A DNA stretch of 64,000 bases from Aeromicrobium sp. Leaf350 (GCF_916858655.1 NZ_CAKASL010000002.1:682001-746000), one strand, 5' to 3'; counted from the stretch's first letter, positions 15,256 to 23,877 are shown. Numbers and translations: made by a program. The notes: generated from the sequence alone by a model not told the origin.

Positions 15256-15747
15256 TCACACGTCGACGATGCCCGTCCGGTCGACCAGGGGCGGTTCCGA
15301 CCACGGGAAGTTGATCCACCGGTCGGTCGTGCGCCAGGAGTACGTGGGAGTCACGACGGAGCCCGGCTTGTCGTAGAGCACCGCGGTGCGCACGTCGTCA
15401 CCGTGGCCGCGGCAGAAGTCGACGACGAGCTCGAGCGTGCGGCCGCTGTCGGCGACGTCGTCGACGACCAGCACCTGCTTGTCGTCGAGATCGGCCGCGT
15501 TGAGGTACGGCGGCAGGATGATCGGCGCGTCACGCGTGGTCCCGACGCCGGTGTAGAACTCGACGTTGAGCGCGAAGAGGTTCTTGCAGTCGAGCGCGTA
15601 GGCGATGGCGCCGGCGGGCACGAGTCCCCCACGCGCGATCCCGAGCACGACGTCCGGCTCGAAGCCGTCGGCGTGCACGGTGGCGGCGAGCTCGCGGCTC
15701 GCGGTGCCGAACAGCTCCCAGGTGAGGACCTCGCGCTCGGACGTCAT
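15256..15747 (-). CDS. Type I phosphoribosyltransferase
   Basis: 163 aa. The PRPP-binding loop QVLVVDDVADSGRTLELVVD is intact, and the N-terminal VVLGIARGGLVPAGAIAYAL is the usual nucleotide-side motif. The length and the C-terminal WINFPWSEPP match xanthine/hypoxanthine-guanine phosphoribosyltransferase-like proteins of actinobacteria, so purine salvage is most likely. A weak -10-like CACAGT sits six bases before the ATG. Confidence 0.83.
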   Translation of the reverse strand: MTSEREVLTWELFGTASRELAATVHADGFEPDVVLGIARGGLVPAGAIAYALDCKNLFALNVEFYTGVGTTRDAPIILPPYLNAADLDDKQVLVVDDVADSGRTLELVVDFCRGHGDDVRTAVLYDKPGSVVTPTYSWRTTDRWINFPWSEPPLVDRTGIVDV

Positions 15748-15759
15748 GCGCCCACTGTG

Positions 15760-16623
15760 TCAGGCGTCCCGCACCGCTGTCGCCATCGATCGCATCACGT
15801 CGTGGGCCCGCTCGCGCGGTCCGTCCAGGAAGTAGTGGTCGCGGTCGGGCAGGTCGAGGTGGTCGACGGGCACCCCCGCCTCGGCGAGCCGGGCGACGTA
15901 GGCGACGGCCTCGGCACGGAGTCGGTCGCGTCCGGCCGTGACGACCAGCGTGGGCGGCTGCCCCGTGAGGTCGGGTGCCAGCAGCGGCGATGCGTACGGC
16001 TCGGTGCGCCGGCTCTCGTCGCGGAAGTAGGTCCGCCGCACCAGGTCGATCACGGCGGGCGAGATCATCGCCCCGGCCGGCGCCGGCTTGTCCGTCGTGG
16101 ACACGTCGAGCGACGGCACGCCGAGCAGCTGCAGCCGCGGGAGCGGCGTGCCCAGGTCGACGGCCTGGAGGCAGGCGGCTGCGGCCAGGTTGCCGCCGGC
16201 GCTGAACCCGCTGAGGGTCGTGCGGGTCGGGTCCCAGTCGTCGGCCTGCTTCTGCACCCAGGCCAGGACGTCGTACGCCTGCTCCTGAGCCACGGGGTAC
16301 CGCCGTCGAGGAGCGATGTCGTAGTCGACGTTGACGACCGTGACACCGGCCTCGGCCACGAGGTAGCGGCACCAGAAGTCGTCCATCTTCGGGTAGCGCA
16401 TCAGGAAGGCGCCGCCGTGCAGGTGCACGTGGACGGGCGCGGGCTCCGTCCGCGTCGGATCGGCGTAGACGTCGCAGCGGATGCGCCCGTGGCGGGTCGG
16501 GACGATCAACCGGCGTGGGTCCGGCAGGTCGCCGCCGGCGAAGACCCGGTCGCGGCCGTAGTGCACCGTCATGCGTGCGGAGGCGCCCATCATCAGGGCC
16601 TGGGCGTCGGCGAGCAGTCCCAT
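15760..16623 (-). CDS. Alpha/beta-hydrolase fold-3 esterase (HSL family)
   Basis: 287 aa. HVHLHGGAFLMRYPKMDDFW carries the HGGAF oxyanion motif of hormone-sensitive-lipase-type esterases, LSGFSAGGNLAAAACLQ the nucleophile Ser, and DRDHYFLDGPRERAHD the catalytic His region. It probably acts on short-chain or lipid esters. ATG 16623 is chosen because it starts 39 bases after the TetR stop; longer frames overlap TetR. It lies in one transcription direction with the TetR gene, which may control it. Confidence 0.84.
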   Translation of the reverse strand: MGLLADAQALMMGASARMTVHYGRDRVFAGGDLPDPRRLIVPTRHGRIRCDVYADPTRTEPAPVHVHLHGGAFLMRYPKMDDFWCRYLVAEAGVTVVNVDYDIAPRRRYPVAQEQAYDVLAWVQKQADDWDPTRTTLSGFSAGGNLAAAACLQAVDLGTPLPRLQLLGVPSLDVSTTDKPAPAGAMISPAVIDLVRRTYFRDESRRTEPYASPLLAPDLTGQPPTLVVTAGRDRLRAEAVAYVARLAEAGVPVDHLDLPDRDHYFLDGPRERAHDVMRSMATAVRDA

Positions 16624-16661
16624 GACGGTGGTTCGGTGCCGGACCTCGATCGGCTGGGTGA

Positions 16662-17267
16662 TCAGGCCAGGTGTCCGGCGCTGAGCCGCACGAGCTCGTC
16701 CACGAGCGTCTCGCGGTCGAAGGGCGGTTCGTCGAGCACGAACTGGACGCACAGGTGCTCGACCATGCGCACGAGGATCCAGGCGGACGTCGCGGGACTC
16801 ACGCGGTCGGTGGGCCGGGCGACCGAGAGGTACGTGCCGACCAGGTCGCTGACCCGGCGCTCGAGCTGCTCGACATGCGGCGCGACGCGAGCACGGGGAA
16901 GCTCGCGCGTCATCAGGCGCACGGACTCCCGGTTGGCGATCAGGATGTCGAGCAGCTCGTCGTACGAGGCCCGCATGAGCTCCAGTGGCGGCAGGGCGAA
17001 GCGATCGGTGACGACCGTGGCGAGCTGGTCGGCGATCTCGGCGGAGTACGCGTCGACCACGGCCGCCAGCACGGCCTCCTTGTTCGGGAAGTACTGGTAC
17101 AGCGAACCCGGGCTGATGCCGGCCGCCTCAGCCACGCGGTTCGTGGTCGTGCGCTCGTAGCCGTGCTCGACGAGGACCTGGCGTCCACCCGCGACGATGC
17201 GCTCGACCATGAGCCGTGACCGTTCCTGGCGAGGTGCCTTGCGCAGTCCGGGTGCGGGAGAGGTCAT
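16662..17267 (-). CDS. TetR-family transcriptional regulator
   Basis: 201 aa. The N-terminal HTH is clear: VERIVAGGRQVLVEHGYERT, then TTNRVAEAAGISPGSLYQYF and PNKEAVLAAVVD. The rest is the ligand-binding/dimerisation helical domain. The ATG lies inside an inverted repeat (17265-17281) and a TACAAT -10 sits six bases upstream, so autorepression is likely. It is divergent from an MpaB/Lcp-like oxygenase, the arrangement seen for LcpR and lcp in rubber-degrading actinobacteria; that it controls this gene is inference. Confidence 0.88.
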   Translation of the reverse strand: MTSPAPGLRKAPRQERSRLMVERIVAGGRQVLVEHGYERTTTNRVAEAAGISPGSLYQYFPNKEAVLAAVVDAYSAEIADQLATVVTDRFALPPLELMRASYDELLDILIANRESVRLMTRELPRARVAPHVEQLERRVSDLVGTYLSVARPTDRVSPATSAWILVRMVEHLCVQFVLDEPPFDRETLVDELVRLSAGHLA

Positions 17268-17281
17268 ACGCGAATTGTATG
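17265..17281. promoter_or_regulatory. Operator-like inverted repeat CATAC-N7-GTATG with TetR-gene -10
   Basis: CATAC (17265-17269) and GTATG (17277-17281) are symmetrical arms. The TetR -10 hexamer TACAAT (minus strand, 17274-17279) and the TetR start codon lie within it. A second small repeat CGAG-N6-CTCG follows at 17282-17295, on the oxygenase side. Probable TetR autoregulation site. Confidence 0.5.
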
Positions 17282-17310
17282 CGAGTCATTGCTCGTGTCA
17301 CGCTCCCGGC

Positions 17311-18531
17311 ATGACAGACCAGCTCGTCCGGACGGCTCCACCGACCCGATTCCGGGCCGCGGAGGACCGCGGCGCCCAGATCGGCAAGCTCCTCCGCGTG
17401 GTCGGTCGGGTGCGCGAGGTCGACGAGGACCTCATGACCCGGATCGGCGAGCGGCACTGGGCCGTCGACGAGCCAGGTGCCCGGCTGGCGGCCGCAGTGC
17501 GCTCGAAGGGCCCGGACCGGGTGCGGCTCGAGCAGTTCCATCGGGCGCTGGCTCACGGGATCGAGGCCGTGCCCGATGCGCCGCCGGCCCTGCGTGAGTT
17601 CTTCGCGACGCTCGAGCAGACCCCGGACTGGGTCGACGTCGACCTGATGAACCGCGGCGGCGAGGTGTACCGCCGCCTCGGCCGCAACGCGGGCGACGTC
17701 CTGCTGCAGCTGTCGCTGATCGGCGGCTACCGCTTCGGCGGACCGACGGACCTCCTGGTCGCCACCGGGGGCCTCACGGGCGACATGACGCGGCGTCGCC
17801 TGGCCGAGACGCAGCAGTGGAGCATCGCCGTGACGGAGCACGACGCGATGCTGCGCGACGGGGCCGGGTGGAAGCTCACCGCGCACGTGCGCCTGATGCA
17901 CGCCCTGGTGAACCACCGGTACGACGACCACCCCGACTGGGACTCGGCGCACTGGGGCCGGCCGATCAACCAGACCGACCAGGCGGCGACCCTCGGCCTG
18001 TTCACGGGCGCGCTCCTGCTGGGGGTGCGCGCCCTGGGCGTGCGCGTGACGCGGGAGGAGTCCCTCGCTGTCATGCACCTGTGGAAGTACGTCGGGTGGC
18101 TCATGGGCGTCGACGACGACTGGCTCTTCGACGCCGAGCGCGAGCAGCACCGGCTCAACTACCACGTGCTGCTGGCCCAGGACGACGTCACGGAGGCCGG
18201 GGCCCTGCTCTCGCAGTCGATCGTGGAGGCCCAGACCCAGCTGCACTTCCGCCGGTTCGCGAGGTTCCAACGCTGGTACGCGCCGCGACGGCTGCTCAGC
18301 ATGCTGCGCCCCTTCCTGGGGCGGCGCGGCCTGGCCGACCTCCGGCTGCCCGCGCGTCTGCCGTGGGCGACCGCGATGGTCCTGCCCGGCAACCTGTGGC
18401 GGTACCGCGTGCTCATGCGCACGGCGGCGGGACGACGACGCATCGACCGATGGGCGCGGGCGTACCGGGACGAGCAGATGTACCGCTACTTCGGCGCTGA
18501 CGCCCCGGACGTCGGGCGGCTCGACGCCTGA
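17311..18531 (+). CDS. MpaB/Lcp-like (DUF2236) heme oxygenase family protein
   Basis: 406 aa, close to the length of latex-clearing protein Lcp. The DUF2236 pattern includes GGEVYRRLGRNAGDVLLQLS, LTAHVRLMHALVNHRY (likely heme-ligand histidine helix) and ESLAVMHLWKYVGWLMGVDD. Family members are b-type heme oxygenases such as MpaB of mycophenolic acid synthesis and Lcp for polyisoprene. The substrate here is unknown. ATG 17311 has a weak -10 CACGCT six bases upstream; the longer frame from 17197 would run into the divergent TetR gene. Confidence 0.75.
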   Translation: MTDQLVRTAPPTRFRAAEDRGAQIGKLLRVVGRVREVDEDLMTRIGERHWAVDEPGARLAAAVRSKGPDRVRLEQFHRALAHGIEAVPDAPPALREFFATLEQTPDWVDVDLMNRGGEVYRRLGRNAGDVLLQLSLIGGYRFGGPTDLLVATGGLTGDMTRRRLAETQQWSIAVTEHDAMLRDGAGWKLTAHVRLMHALVNHRYDDHPDWDSAHWGRPINQTDQAATLGLFTGALLLGVRALGVRVTREESLAVMHLWKYVGWLMGVDDDWLFDAEREQHRLNYHVLLAQDDVTEAGALLSQSIVEAQTQLHFRRFARFQRWYAPRRLLSMLRPFLGRRGLADLRLPARLPWATAMVLPGNLWRYRVLMRTAAGRRRIDRWARAYRDEQMYRYFGADAPDVGRLDA

Positions 18532-18534
18532 GCG

Positions 18535-18540
18535 CATGAT
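18535..18540 (+). promoter_or_regulatory. Weak -10 hexamer CATGAT, leaderless type
   Basis: CATGAT ends six bases before the GTG at 18547 of the MBL-fold gene; it deviates from TANNNT in the first base only. Confidence 0.35.
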
Positions 18541-18546
18541 GGGCGG

Positions 18547-19194
18547 GTGCAGATCACCCGTTTCGGACACGCCGCCGTGCTCGTGGAGGCGGCCGGTCGC
18601 CGCGTCCTGGTCGACCCGGGCACCTTCAGCACCGACGAGGCCTTCGGGCTGACCGAGCTCGACGCCGTGGTGGTGACCCATCAGCACCCGGACCACCTCG
18701 ACCGCGAACGTGTGTCCGTGCTGCTCGAGGCGAACACGAGCGCCGTGCTGCTGGCGGACCCGGCGACCGCCGACGAGATGGGCTCGCCCTGGCAGGCCCA
18801 CGTCGACGGCGACGAGCTCGACCTGGGAGGCCTCGTGATCCGTGCGGCGGGTGCCGTCCACGCCGAGATCCTGCGCACGATCCCGCGGATCGCGAACGTC
18901 GGTGTGCTCCTGGTCGCCGAGGGAGTGACCCTGTTCCATCCGGGCGACAGCTACGCGACCGCCCCCGAGGGAGTCGACGTGCTCGCGCTCCCCCTCGCCG
19001 CTCCATGGGCCAAGGTGTCCGAGACCGTCGACTTCGTGACCCGGGTCGCCCCGCGCACCGTCTTCCCGATCCACGACCGCACCGTCTCGGATCTCGCCCA
19101 CGGCATGTACTGGGGCCACGTCTCGAACCACGGTGGCGTGCAGGACATGCGCGGCCTCGGCCAGACCGGGAGCACCGAGGTCACGACCGCGTGA
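18547..19194 (+). CDS. MBL-fold metallo-hydrolase (UlaG/YtkL-like)
   Basis: 215 aa. The zinc-binding motif is VVVTHQHPDHLDRE (HxHxDH), with further ligands in AAGAVHAEI, LFHPGDSYA and VFPIHDRTV. The short compact form resembles UlaG-like or YtkL-like hydrolases of unknown substrate. The next gene starts inside its stop (GTGA overlap), so the two are coupled. Confidence 0.83.
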   Translation: MQITRFGHAAVLVEAAGRRVLVDPGTFSTDEAFGLTELDAVVVTHQHPDHLDRERVSVLLEANTSAVLLADPATADEMGSPWQAHVDGDELDLGGLVIRAAGAVHAEILRTIPRIANVGVLLVAEGVTLFHPGDSYATAPEGVDVLALPLAAPWAKVSETVDFVTRVAPRTVFPIHDRTVSDLAHGMYWGHVSNHGGVQDMRGLGQTGSTEVTTA

Positions 19195-20150
19195 ACCTGA
19201 CTCTCCCCCGGGGCCTCATGGTCCCGCTCATGGTGCTCGCCGGTGCCCTGGTGGCCTTCCAGTCCCGCGTGAACGGGGCCCTCGCCGGCGAGATCGGCAC
19301 CGGACTGCGGGCCGGGACGCTGGCCGCCGTCATCAGCTTCGGCAGCGGGCTCGCCGTCATGACCCTGATCGTCGTGACCACCGAGTCCGGTCGCCGCTCG
19401 ATGCGGCGGCTCGCCCATGCGCGCTCCTCGCGTCGGCTGCGCTGGTACGAGCTCGTCGGCGGACTCGGTGGGGCCTTGTTCGTCGCCAGCCAGGGCATCG
19501 CCGTCGGCACGATCGGCGTGGCGCTGTTCATCGTCGCGTTCACCGCGGGCCAGTCGCTGAGCTCGCTCGCGGTCGATCACCTCGGATTCGGTCCCGGGGG
19601 CGTCCAGGCCGTCTCGGTCGGACGCACCGTCGCCGCAGCCTGCGCGATCGTCGCGGTGCTGCTGAAGGCGATCGAGCAGCTCGACGCCGGAGCCACCTGG
19701 CTGACGGTCGGTCTCGCGGCGCTCGCGTTCGTCGCGGGTACCGCCCAGGCCGTGCAACAGGCGCTGAACGGGCGGGTCTCCGCCGTCGTCCAGTCCCCCG
19801 CGACGACCTGGAACAACTTCCTCGTCGGCACGACCGCGCTGCTGGTGCTCCTGGCCGTCTCGTTCCTCGTCGACGGTCGGGTCGGGGCGCTGCCGACCGC
19901 GGGCTGGTACTACCTGGGCGGCGTGCTCGGCATCGGGTTCATCATGATCGCGGCCGTCGCCGTGCAGACGTACGGCGTGCTCGTCCTGGGTCTGTGCATG
20001 ATCGCCGGACAGGTCGTGACGGCCGAGCTGCTGGACCTGCTCGACCCCGTGGTCGAGGTCGGGGCCCTCGGGCTCGTCGGTGGCGCGGTCGCATTGCTGG
20101 GGGTCGTCGTGGCCCTGCTGCTGACCCCGCCTCGCCGCGCGGAGGGGTGA
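19191..20150 (+). CDS. DMT-superfamily transporter (YdcZ/DUF606 type, tandem)
   Basis: 319 aa, about ten hydrophobic segments in two repeats. VLAGALVAFQSRVNGALAGE and TGLRAGTLAAVISFGSGLA in the first half are echoed by VQQALNGRVSAVVQSPATTW in the second, the duplicated DUF606 layout. Likely a small-metabolite exporter; substrate unknown. It begins at GTG 19191, overlapping the MBL gene stop by four bases. Confidence 0.82.
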   Translation: MNLTLPRGLMVPLMVLAGALVAFQSRVNGALAGEIGTGLRAGTLAAVISFGSGLAVMTLIVVTTESGRRSMRRLAHARSSRRLRWYELVGGLGGALFVASQGIAVGTIGVALFIVAFTAGQSLSSLAVDHLGFGPGGVQAVSVGRTVAAACAIVAVLLKAIEQLDAGATWLTVGLAALAFVAGTAQAVQQALNGRVSAVVQSPATTWNNFLVGTTALLVLLAVSFLVDGRVGALPTAGWYYLGGVLGIGFIMIAAVAVQTYGVLVLGLCMIAGQVVTAELLDLLDPVVEVGALGLVGGAVALLGVVVALLLTPPRRAEG

Positions 20151-20151
20151 T

Positions 20152-20179
20152 TTGTCGTATCTCACATACGAGATACGCT
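20152..20179 (+). promoter_or_regulatory. Promoter of the HTH-MurA gene with overlapping palindromic operator
   Basis: TTGTCG (20152-20157) and TACGCT (20174-20179), spaced 16 bases, form a promoter whose start falls on the ATG at 20186. The palindrome CGTATCTC-N6-GAGATACG (20156-20177) has perfect 8-bp arms and covers the spacer and half of each hexamer. It is placed exactly for repression by the HTH domain encoded just downstream. Confidence 0.6.
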
Positions 20180-20185
20180 GATCAG

Positions 20186-21712
20186 ATGACCGACGACTAC
20201 CTCGAGCGCATCGGCACGATGATCCGCGACGCACGCGTCCGCGCGAACAAGACCCAGGCGCAGCTCGCCGAGTCCCTCGGCACCAGCCAGAGCGCGGTGA
20301 ACCGCATCGAGAAGGGCCAGCAGAACCTGACCCTCGAGATGGTGGCGCGCATCGGCAACGCCCTCGACTCCGGCCTCGTCAACGTCGGGTCCTCGGGCCC
20401 GAGCCACCTGCGCGTCCACGGCGGCACCGAGCTGCACGGCAGCATCGACGTGAAGTCCAGCAAGAACGCCGGCGTCGCCCTGCTGTGCGCCTGCCTGCTC
20501 AACGAGGGCACCACGGTGCTGCGCAAGGTCGCGCGCATCGAGGAGGTCAACCGCCTGCTCGAGGTGCTGTCCTCGATCGGCGTCCGCACCCGCTGGCTCA
20601 ACACCGACAACGACCTGGAGCTCGTCGTCCCGGCGGAGCTCAAGCTCGACGCGATGGACGAGGAGGCCGCCCGGCGCACGCGCAGCATCATCATGTTCCT
20701 CGGCCCGCTGATCCACCGCGAGACGACCTTCGAGCTGCCGTACGCCGGCGGCTGCGACCTCGGCACGCGCACGGTCGAGCCGCACATGACCGCCCTCAAG
20801 CACTTCGGCCTCAAGGTCGTCGCCACCGAGGGCAGCTACCACGCCGACGCCACGCCGCACGTGCCCGAGAAGGCCATCGTCCTGACCGAGCGCGGCGACA
20901 CCGTCACCGAGAACGCGCTGCTCGCCGCCGCGCGCGTCGACGGCGTCACGATCATCCGCAACGCCAGCCCGAACTACATGGTCCAGGACCTGTGCTTCTT
21001 CCTGACCGAGCTCGGCGTCGAGATCGAGGGCATCGGCACCACGACCCTGCGGGTCACCGGCAAGACGCGCATCAGCCGCGATGTCGAGTATGCGCCGAGC
21101 GAGGACCCGATCGAGGCCATGAGCCTGATCGCCGCCGCGATCGTGACGCAGTCCAGCATCACGGTGCGTCGCGTGCCGATCGAGTTCATGGAGATCGAGC
21201 TCGCGGTGCTCGAGGACATGGGCTTCCGGTACGACCAGAGCGACGAGTACCTCGCCGAGAACGGCCGCACGCGTCTGGTCGACATCACGACGCACCCCTC
21301 CCCCATGCGGGCTCCGATCGACAAGATCCACCCCATGCCGTTCCCGGGGCTCAACATCGACAACCTGCCGTTCTTCGCGGTCATCGCGGCCACCGCGACG
21401 GGGCAGACGATGCTGCACGACTGGGTCTACGAGAACCGGGCGATCTACCTCACCGACCTCAACAAGCTCGGTGCGCGCGTGACGCTGATGGACCCCCATC
21501 GGGTCCTGGTCGAGGGGCCGACGCACTGGAGCGGCGCGGAGATGGTGTGCCCGCCGGCCCTGCGCCCGGCGGTTGTCATCCTGCTCGCGATGCTCGCGGG
21601 CAAGGGCACGTCGGTGCTGCGCAACGTCTACGTGATCAACCGTGGCTACGAGGACCTCGCCGAGCGTCTGAACGCCCTCGGCGCGCGGATCGAGACCTTC
21701 CGGGACATCTGA
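20186..21712 (+). CDS. XRE-type HTH fused to a MurA-like enolpyruvyl transferase domain
   Basis: 508 aa. Residues 5-65 are an XRE/Cro HTH (MIRDARVRANKTQAQLAESL, then GTSQSAVNRIEKGQQNL). Residues about 75-508 form a MurA/EPSP-synthase fold: SIDVKSSKNAGVALL (catalytic Lys-Asn), PYAGGCDLGTRTVEPHM (PEP-binding Cys as in MurA Cys115) and RPAVVILLAMLAGKGTS plus VYVINRGYEDLAERLNALGA. The MurA catalytic Asp loop is altered (FPGLNIDNLPFF in place of FPTDMQ). I recall similar fusions in other actinobacteria, so the architecture is conserved. Whether it acts as an enzyme, a cell-wall-precursor-sensing regulator, or both, is open. Confidence 0.85.
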   Translation: MTDDYLERIGTMIRDARVRANKTQAQLAESLGTSQSAVNRIEKGQQNLTLEMVARIGNALDSGLVNVGSSGPSHLRVHGGTELHGSIDVKSSKNAGVALLCACLLNEGTTVLRKVARIEEVNRLLEVLSSIGVRTRWLNTDNDLELVVPAELKLDAMDEEAARRTRSIIMFLGPLIHRETTFELPYAGGCDLGTRTVEPHMTALKHFGLKVVATEGSYHADATPHVPEKAIVLTERGDTVTENALLAAARVDGVTIIRNASPNYMVQDLCFFLTELGVEIEGIGTTTLRVTGKTRISRDVEYAPSEDPIEAMSLIAAAIVTQSSITVRRVPIEFMEIELAVLEDMGFRYDQSDEYLAENGRTRLVDITTHPSPMRAPIDKIHPMPFPGLNIDNLPFFAVIAATATGQTMLHDWVYENRAIYLTDLNKLGARVTLMDPHRVLVEGPTHWSGAEMVCPPALRPAVVILLAMLAGKGTSVLRNVYVINRGYEDLAERLNALGARIETFRDI

Positions 21713-21725
21713 CCCGGCGACCGCC

Positions 21726-21731
21726 TAGCGT
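21726..21731 (+). promoter_or_regulatory. -10 hexamer TAGCGT, leaderless type
   Basis: TAGCGT lies seven bases before GTG 21739 and only 14 bases after the stop of the HTH-MurA gene, marking a new transcript and favouring 21739 over GTGs at 21730 and 21733. Confidence 0.45.
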
Positions 21732-21738
21732 GGTGGCC

Positions 21739-22473
21739 GTGACCCTGGCGATCGCTCACCGCGGTGGAAGTCTCACCGCGGACAACGTCGGCATCGAGAA
21801 CTCGCTCGAGGCCTTCGCGCACGCGGCGTCCCTCGGCTACCGCCACCTCGAGACCGACGTCGTCTGCTCGCGCGACGGTGTCGCCTACGTGTGCCACGAC
21901 GTGAAGCTGCGCCGGCTCACCGGCCAGCGGCTGCACGTCGGCGACCTCGACTCCGCGCAGGTCGACGAGCTCCGCCTGGGTGGCCGCGCTCGCATCCCCC
22001 GGCTCGACGAGCTGCTCGAGGCCCACCCCGACGCGTGGTTCAGCATCGACGTCAAGGCCGCCGACGCGGTCGAGGAGACCTGCCGCGTCATCGAGCGGCT
22101 CGAGGCCACCGATCGGGTCTGTCTCGGCAGCTTCGACCACCGGCGCACCCTCGCGATCCGTCGCCGGCTGCCCGGCGTCGAGACGGCCGCCTCCCGGCGC
22201 GAGGTGGTCGAGGCGCTGCTGGTCCCGCCGTCCCGCCGGCGCGTCGACTACCGCTGGCTCAGCGTGCCGGCGCGCCGCAAGGGCATCCCGGTTGTCACGC
22301 GTCGCTTCGTCGAGGCCGCCCACGCGACCGGTGCCGGCGTCCTCGTGTGGACGATCGACGAGTCGCGTGAGATCGAGCGGCTCGTCGACCTCGGCGTCGA
22401 CGGCATCTTCACCGACCGGACCGACGTGCTGCGCGACACCCTCGTCGCGCGCGGAACCTGGGGGAACCGATGA
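21739..22473 (+). CDS. Glycerophosphodiester phosphodiesterase
   Basis: 244 aa. The N-terminal AIAHRGG with ENSLEAFAHAASLGYRHLET and VCHDVKLRRLTG contain the conserved His, Glu and His of GDPD-family TIM barrels, and SIDVKAADAVEE and VLVWTIDESREIERLVDLGV are the later strands. It hydrolyses deacylated phospholipid headgroup diesters to glycerol 3-phosphate. The stop overlaps the next ATG by four bases. Of three near-adjacent GTGs, 21739 gives the family-typical N-terminus. Confidence 0.9.
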   Translation: MTLAIAHRGGSLTADNVGIENSLEAFAHAASLGYRHLETDVVCSRDGVAYVCHDVKLRRLTGQRLHVGDLDSAQVDELRLGGRARIPRLDELLEAHPDAWFSIDVKAADAVEETCRVIERLEATDRVCLGSFDHRRTLAIRRRLPGVETAASRREVVEALLVPPSRRRVDYRWLSVPARRKGIPVVTRRFVEAAHATGAGVLVWTIDESREIERLVDLGVDGIFTDRTDVLRDTLVARGTWGNR

Positions 22474-23777
22474 CCGAGGCCGTCGCCACCGCGACCACCC
22501 GCCGGCAGGTGCTGGCCTGGAGCCTGTGGGACTGGGGGTCGGCCGCGTTCAACGCGGTCATCATCACGTTCGTGTTCTCGGTCTATCTCGTCGACGGGGT
22601 CGGTGACGACCTCGACGGACCGATCTCGGCCAGCACGTGGCTGGCGTGGTCGGTGGCGGCCGGATCGGTCGTCATCGCGCTGCTCGCTCCGGTCACCGGA
22701 CGACGCTCCGACGCCGGCGGCGGTCGACGACGCTCGCTGGCGCTCCTGACCGCGGGCGTCGTGGCGATGACGGCGCTGATGTTCTTCGTCCGCGACGACC
22801 CGTCGTACCTCTGGCTCGGGCTCCTGCTGCTGGTGATCGGCGAGATCATGTTCGAGCTGTCGCAAGTGCCGTACTTCGCGATGCTGCGACAGGTCTCGAC
22901 CCCCGGCAACGTCGGCCGGGTCTCGGCGATCGGCTGGGCGTTCGGCTACCTAGGTGGCATCGTCCTGCTGCTGATCTGCTTCTTCGGCCTGATCACGGGC
23001 GACGGCGGCCTGCTGGGCGTCTCGACGGAGGACGGCCTGAACATCCGCATCGTCGCCGTGCTGGCGGCGGTCTGGTTCGCCGTCTTCGCCCTGCCCGTCC
23101 TGTTCCTCGTGCCGGAGCTGCCCGCGGACGCGAGCCCGGCCGCGAAGGTCGGCATCGTGCAGTCGTACCGCGACGTCGCCCGGGACCTCAAGCGCATGTG
23201 GCGCGAGGACCGCGTCGTGCTGCAGTACCTGGTGGCCAGCGCGGTGTTCCGCGACGGGCTCGCGGGGGTCTTCGCGTTCGGCGCGATCCTGGCGGTCACG
23301 GTCTACGGGTTCACCGACGACACCGTCATCATCTTCGGCATCGTCGCGAACGTCGTGTCCGCGGCGGGAGCGCTCGCCGCGGGTCGGCTCGACGACCTGC
23401 GCGGCCCACGGGTCGTCATCGTGGTGTCGCTCACCTCGATGCTGGTCGCGGGCGTCGTGCTGCTGTTCGTCTCGGGCTCGACGATGTTCTGGATCTTCGG
23501 CCTGATGCTCTGCCTGTTCGTCGGCCCGGCCCAGTCCGCGGCGCGCAGCTACCTGATCCGGCTGACGCCTCCGGGCCTCGAGGGCCAGAACTTCGGCTTC
23601 TACGCGATGACGGGGCGGGCCGCCTCGTTCCTGTCCCCCGCCCTGTTCGGGCTGTGCGTGTTCCTCGGCGGCGACGACCGGTGGGGCATCCTCGGCATCA
23701 TGATCGTGCTCGGCGCCGGCCTGCTGGCCCTGCTCGCCGTTCCGTCCGACGTGCGGGACCGCGCGACCTCGGGCTGA
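22470..23777 (+). CDS. MFS transporter, Atg22/UMF1-like
   Basis: 435 aa with about 12 hydrophobic segments. The motifs WSLWDWGSAAFNAVIITFVF and VSAIGWAFGYLGGIVLLLIC are typical for the UMF1/Atg22-like MFS family, whose fungal members export amino acids from the vacuole. Bacterial function is unknown. ATGA overlap with the GDPD gene indicates co-expression. Confidence 0.88.
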   Translation: MTEAVATATTRRQVLAWSLWDWGSAAFNAVIITFVFSVYLVDGVGDDLDGPISASTWLAWSVAAGSVVIALLAPVTGRRSDAGGGRRRSLALLTAGVVAMTALMFFVRDDPSYLWLGLLLLVIGEIMFELSQVPYFAMLRQVSTPGNVGRVSAIGWAFGYLGGIVLLLICFFGLITGDGGLLGVSTEDGLNIRIVAVLAAVWFAVFALPVLFLVPELPADASPAAKVGIVQSYRDVARDLKRMWREDRVVLQYLVASAVFRDGLAGVFAFGAILAVTVYGFTDDTVIIFGIVANVVSAAGALAAGRLDDLRGPRVVIVVSLTSMLVAGVVLLFVSGSTMFWIFGLMLCLFVGPAQSAARSYLIRLTPPGLEGQNFGFYAMTGRAASFLSPALFGLCVFLGGDDRWGILGIMIVLGAGLLALLAVPSDVRDRATSG

Positions 23778-23819
23778 ATGGAAGGTCACAGGCGTTTGCG
23801 CCGGGGGTGCACCCTCAGG

Positions 23820-23845
23820 GGAATCTCACGCAGGTCCCGTACGTT
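23820..23845 (+). promoter_or_regulatory. Sigma-R (SigR/SigH) type promoter of rbpA
   Basis: GGAAT at 23820-23824, then exactly 18 bases, then GTT at 23843-23845 fits the actinobacterial sigma-R consensus GGAAT-N18-GTT. Established knowledge: rbpA belongs to the sigma-R disulfide-stress regulon in Streptomyces coelicolor. Confidence 0.75.
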
Positions 23846-23877
23846 GACGCGAGAGACGACACGAGAGGAGTCCGATC

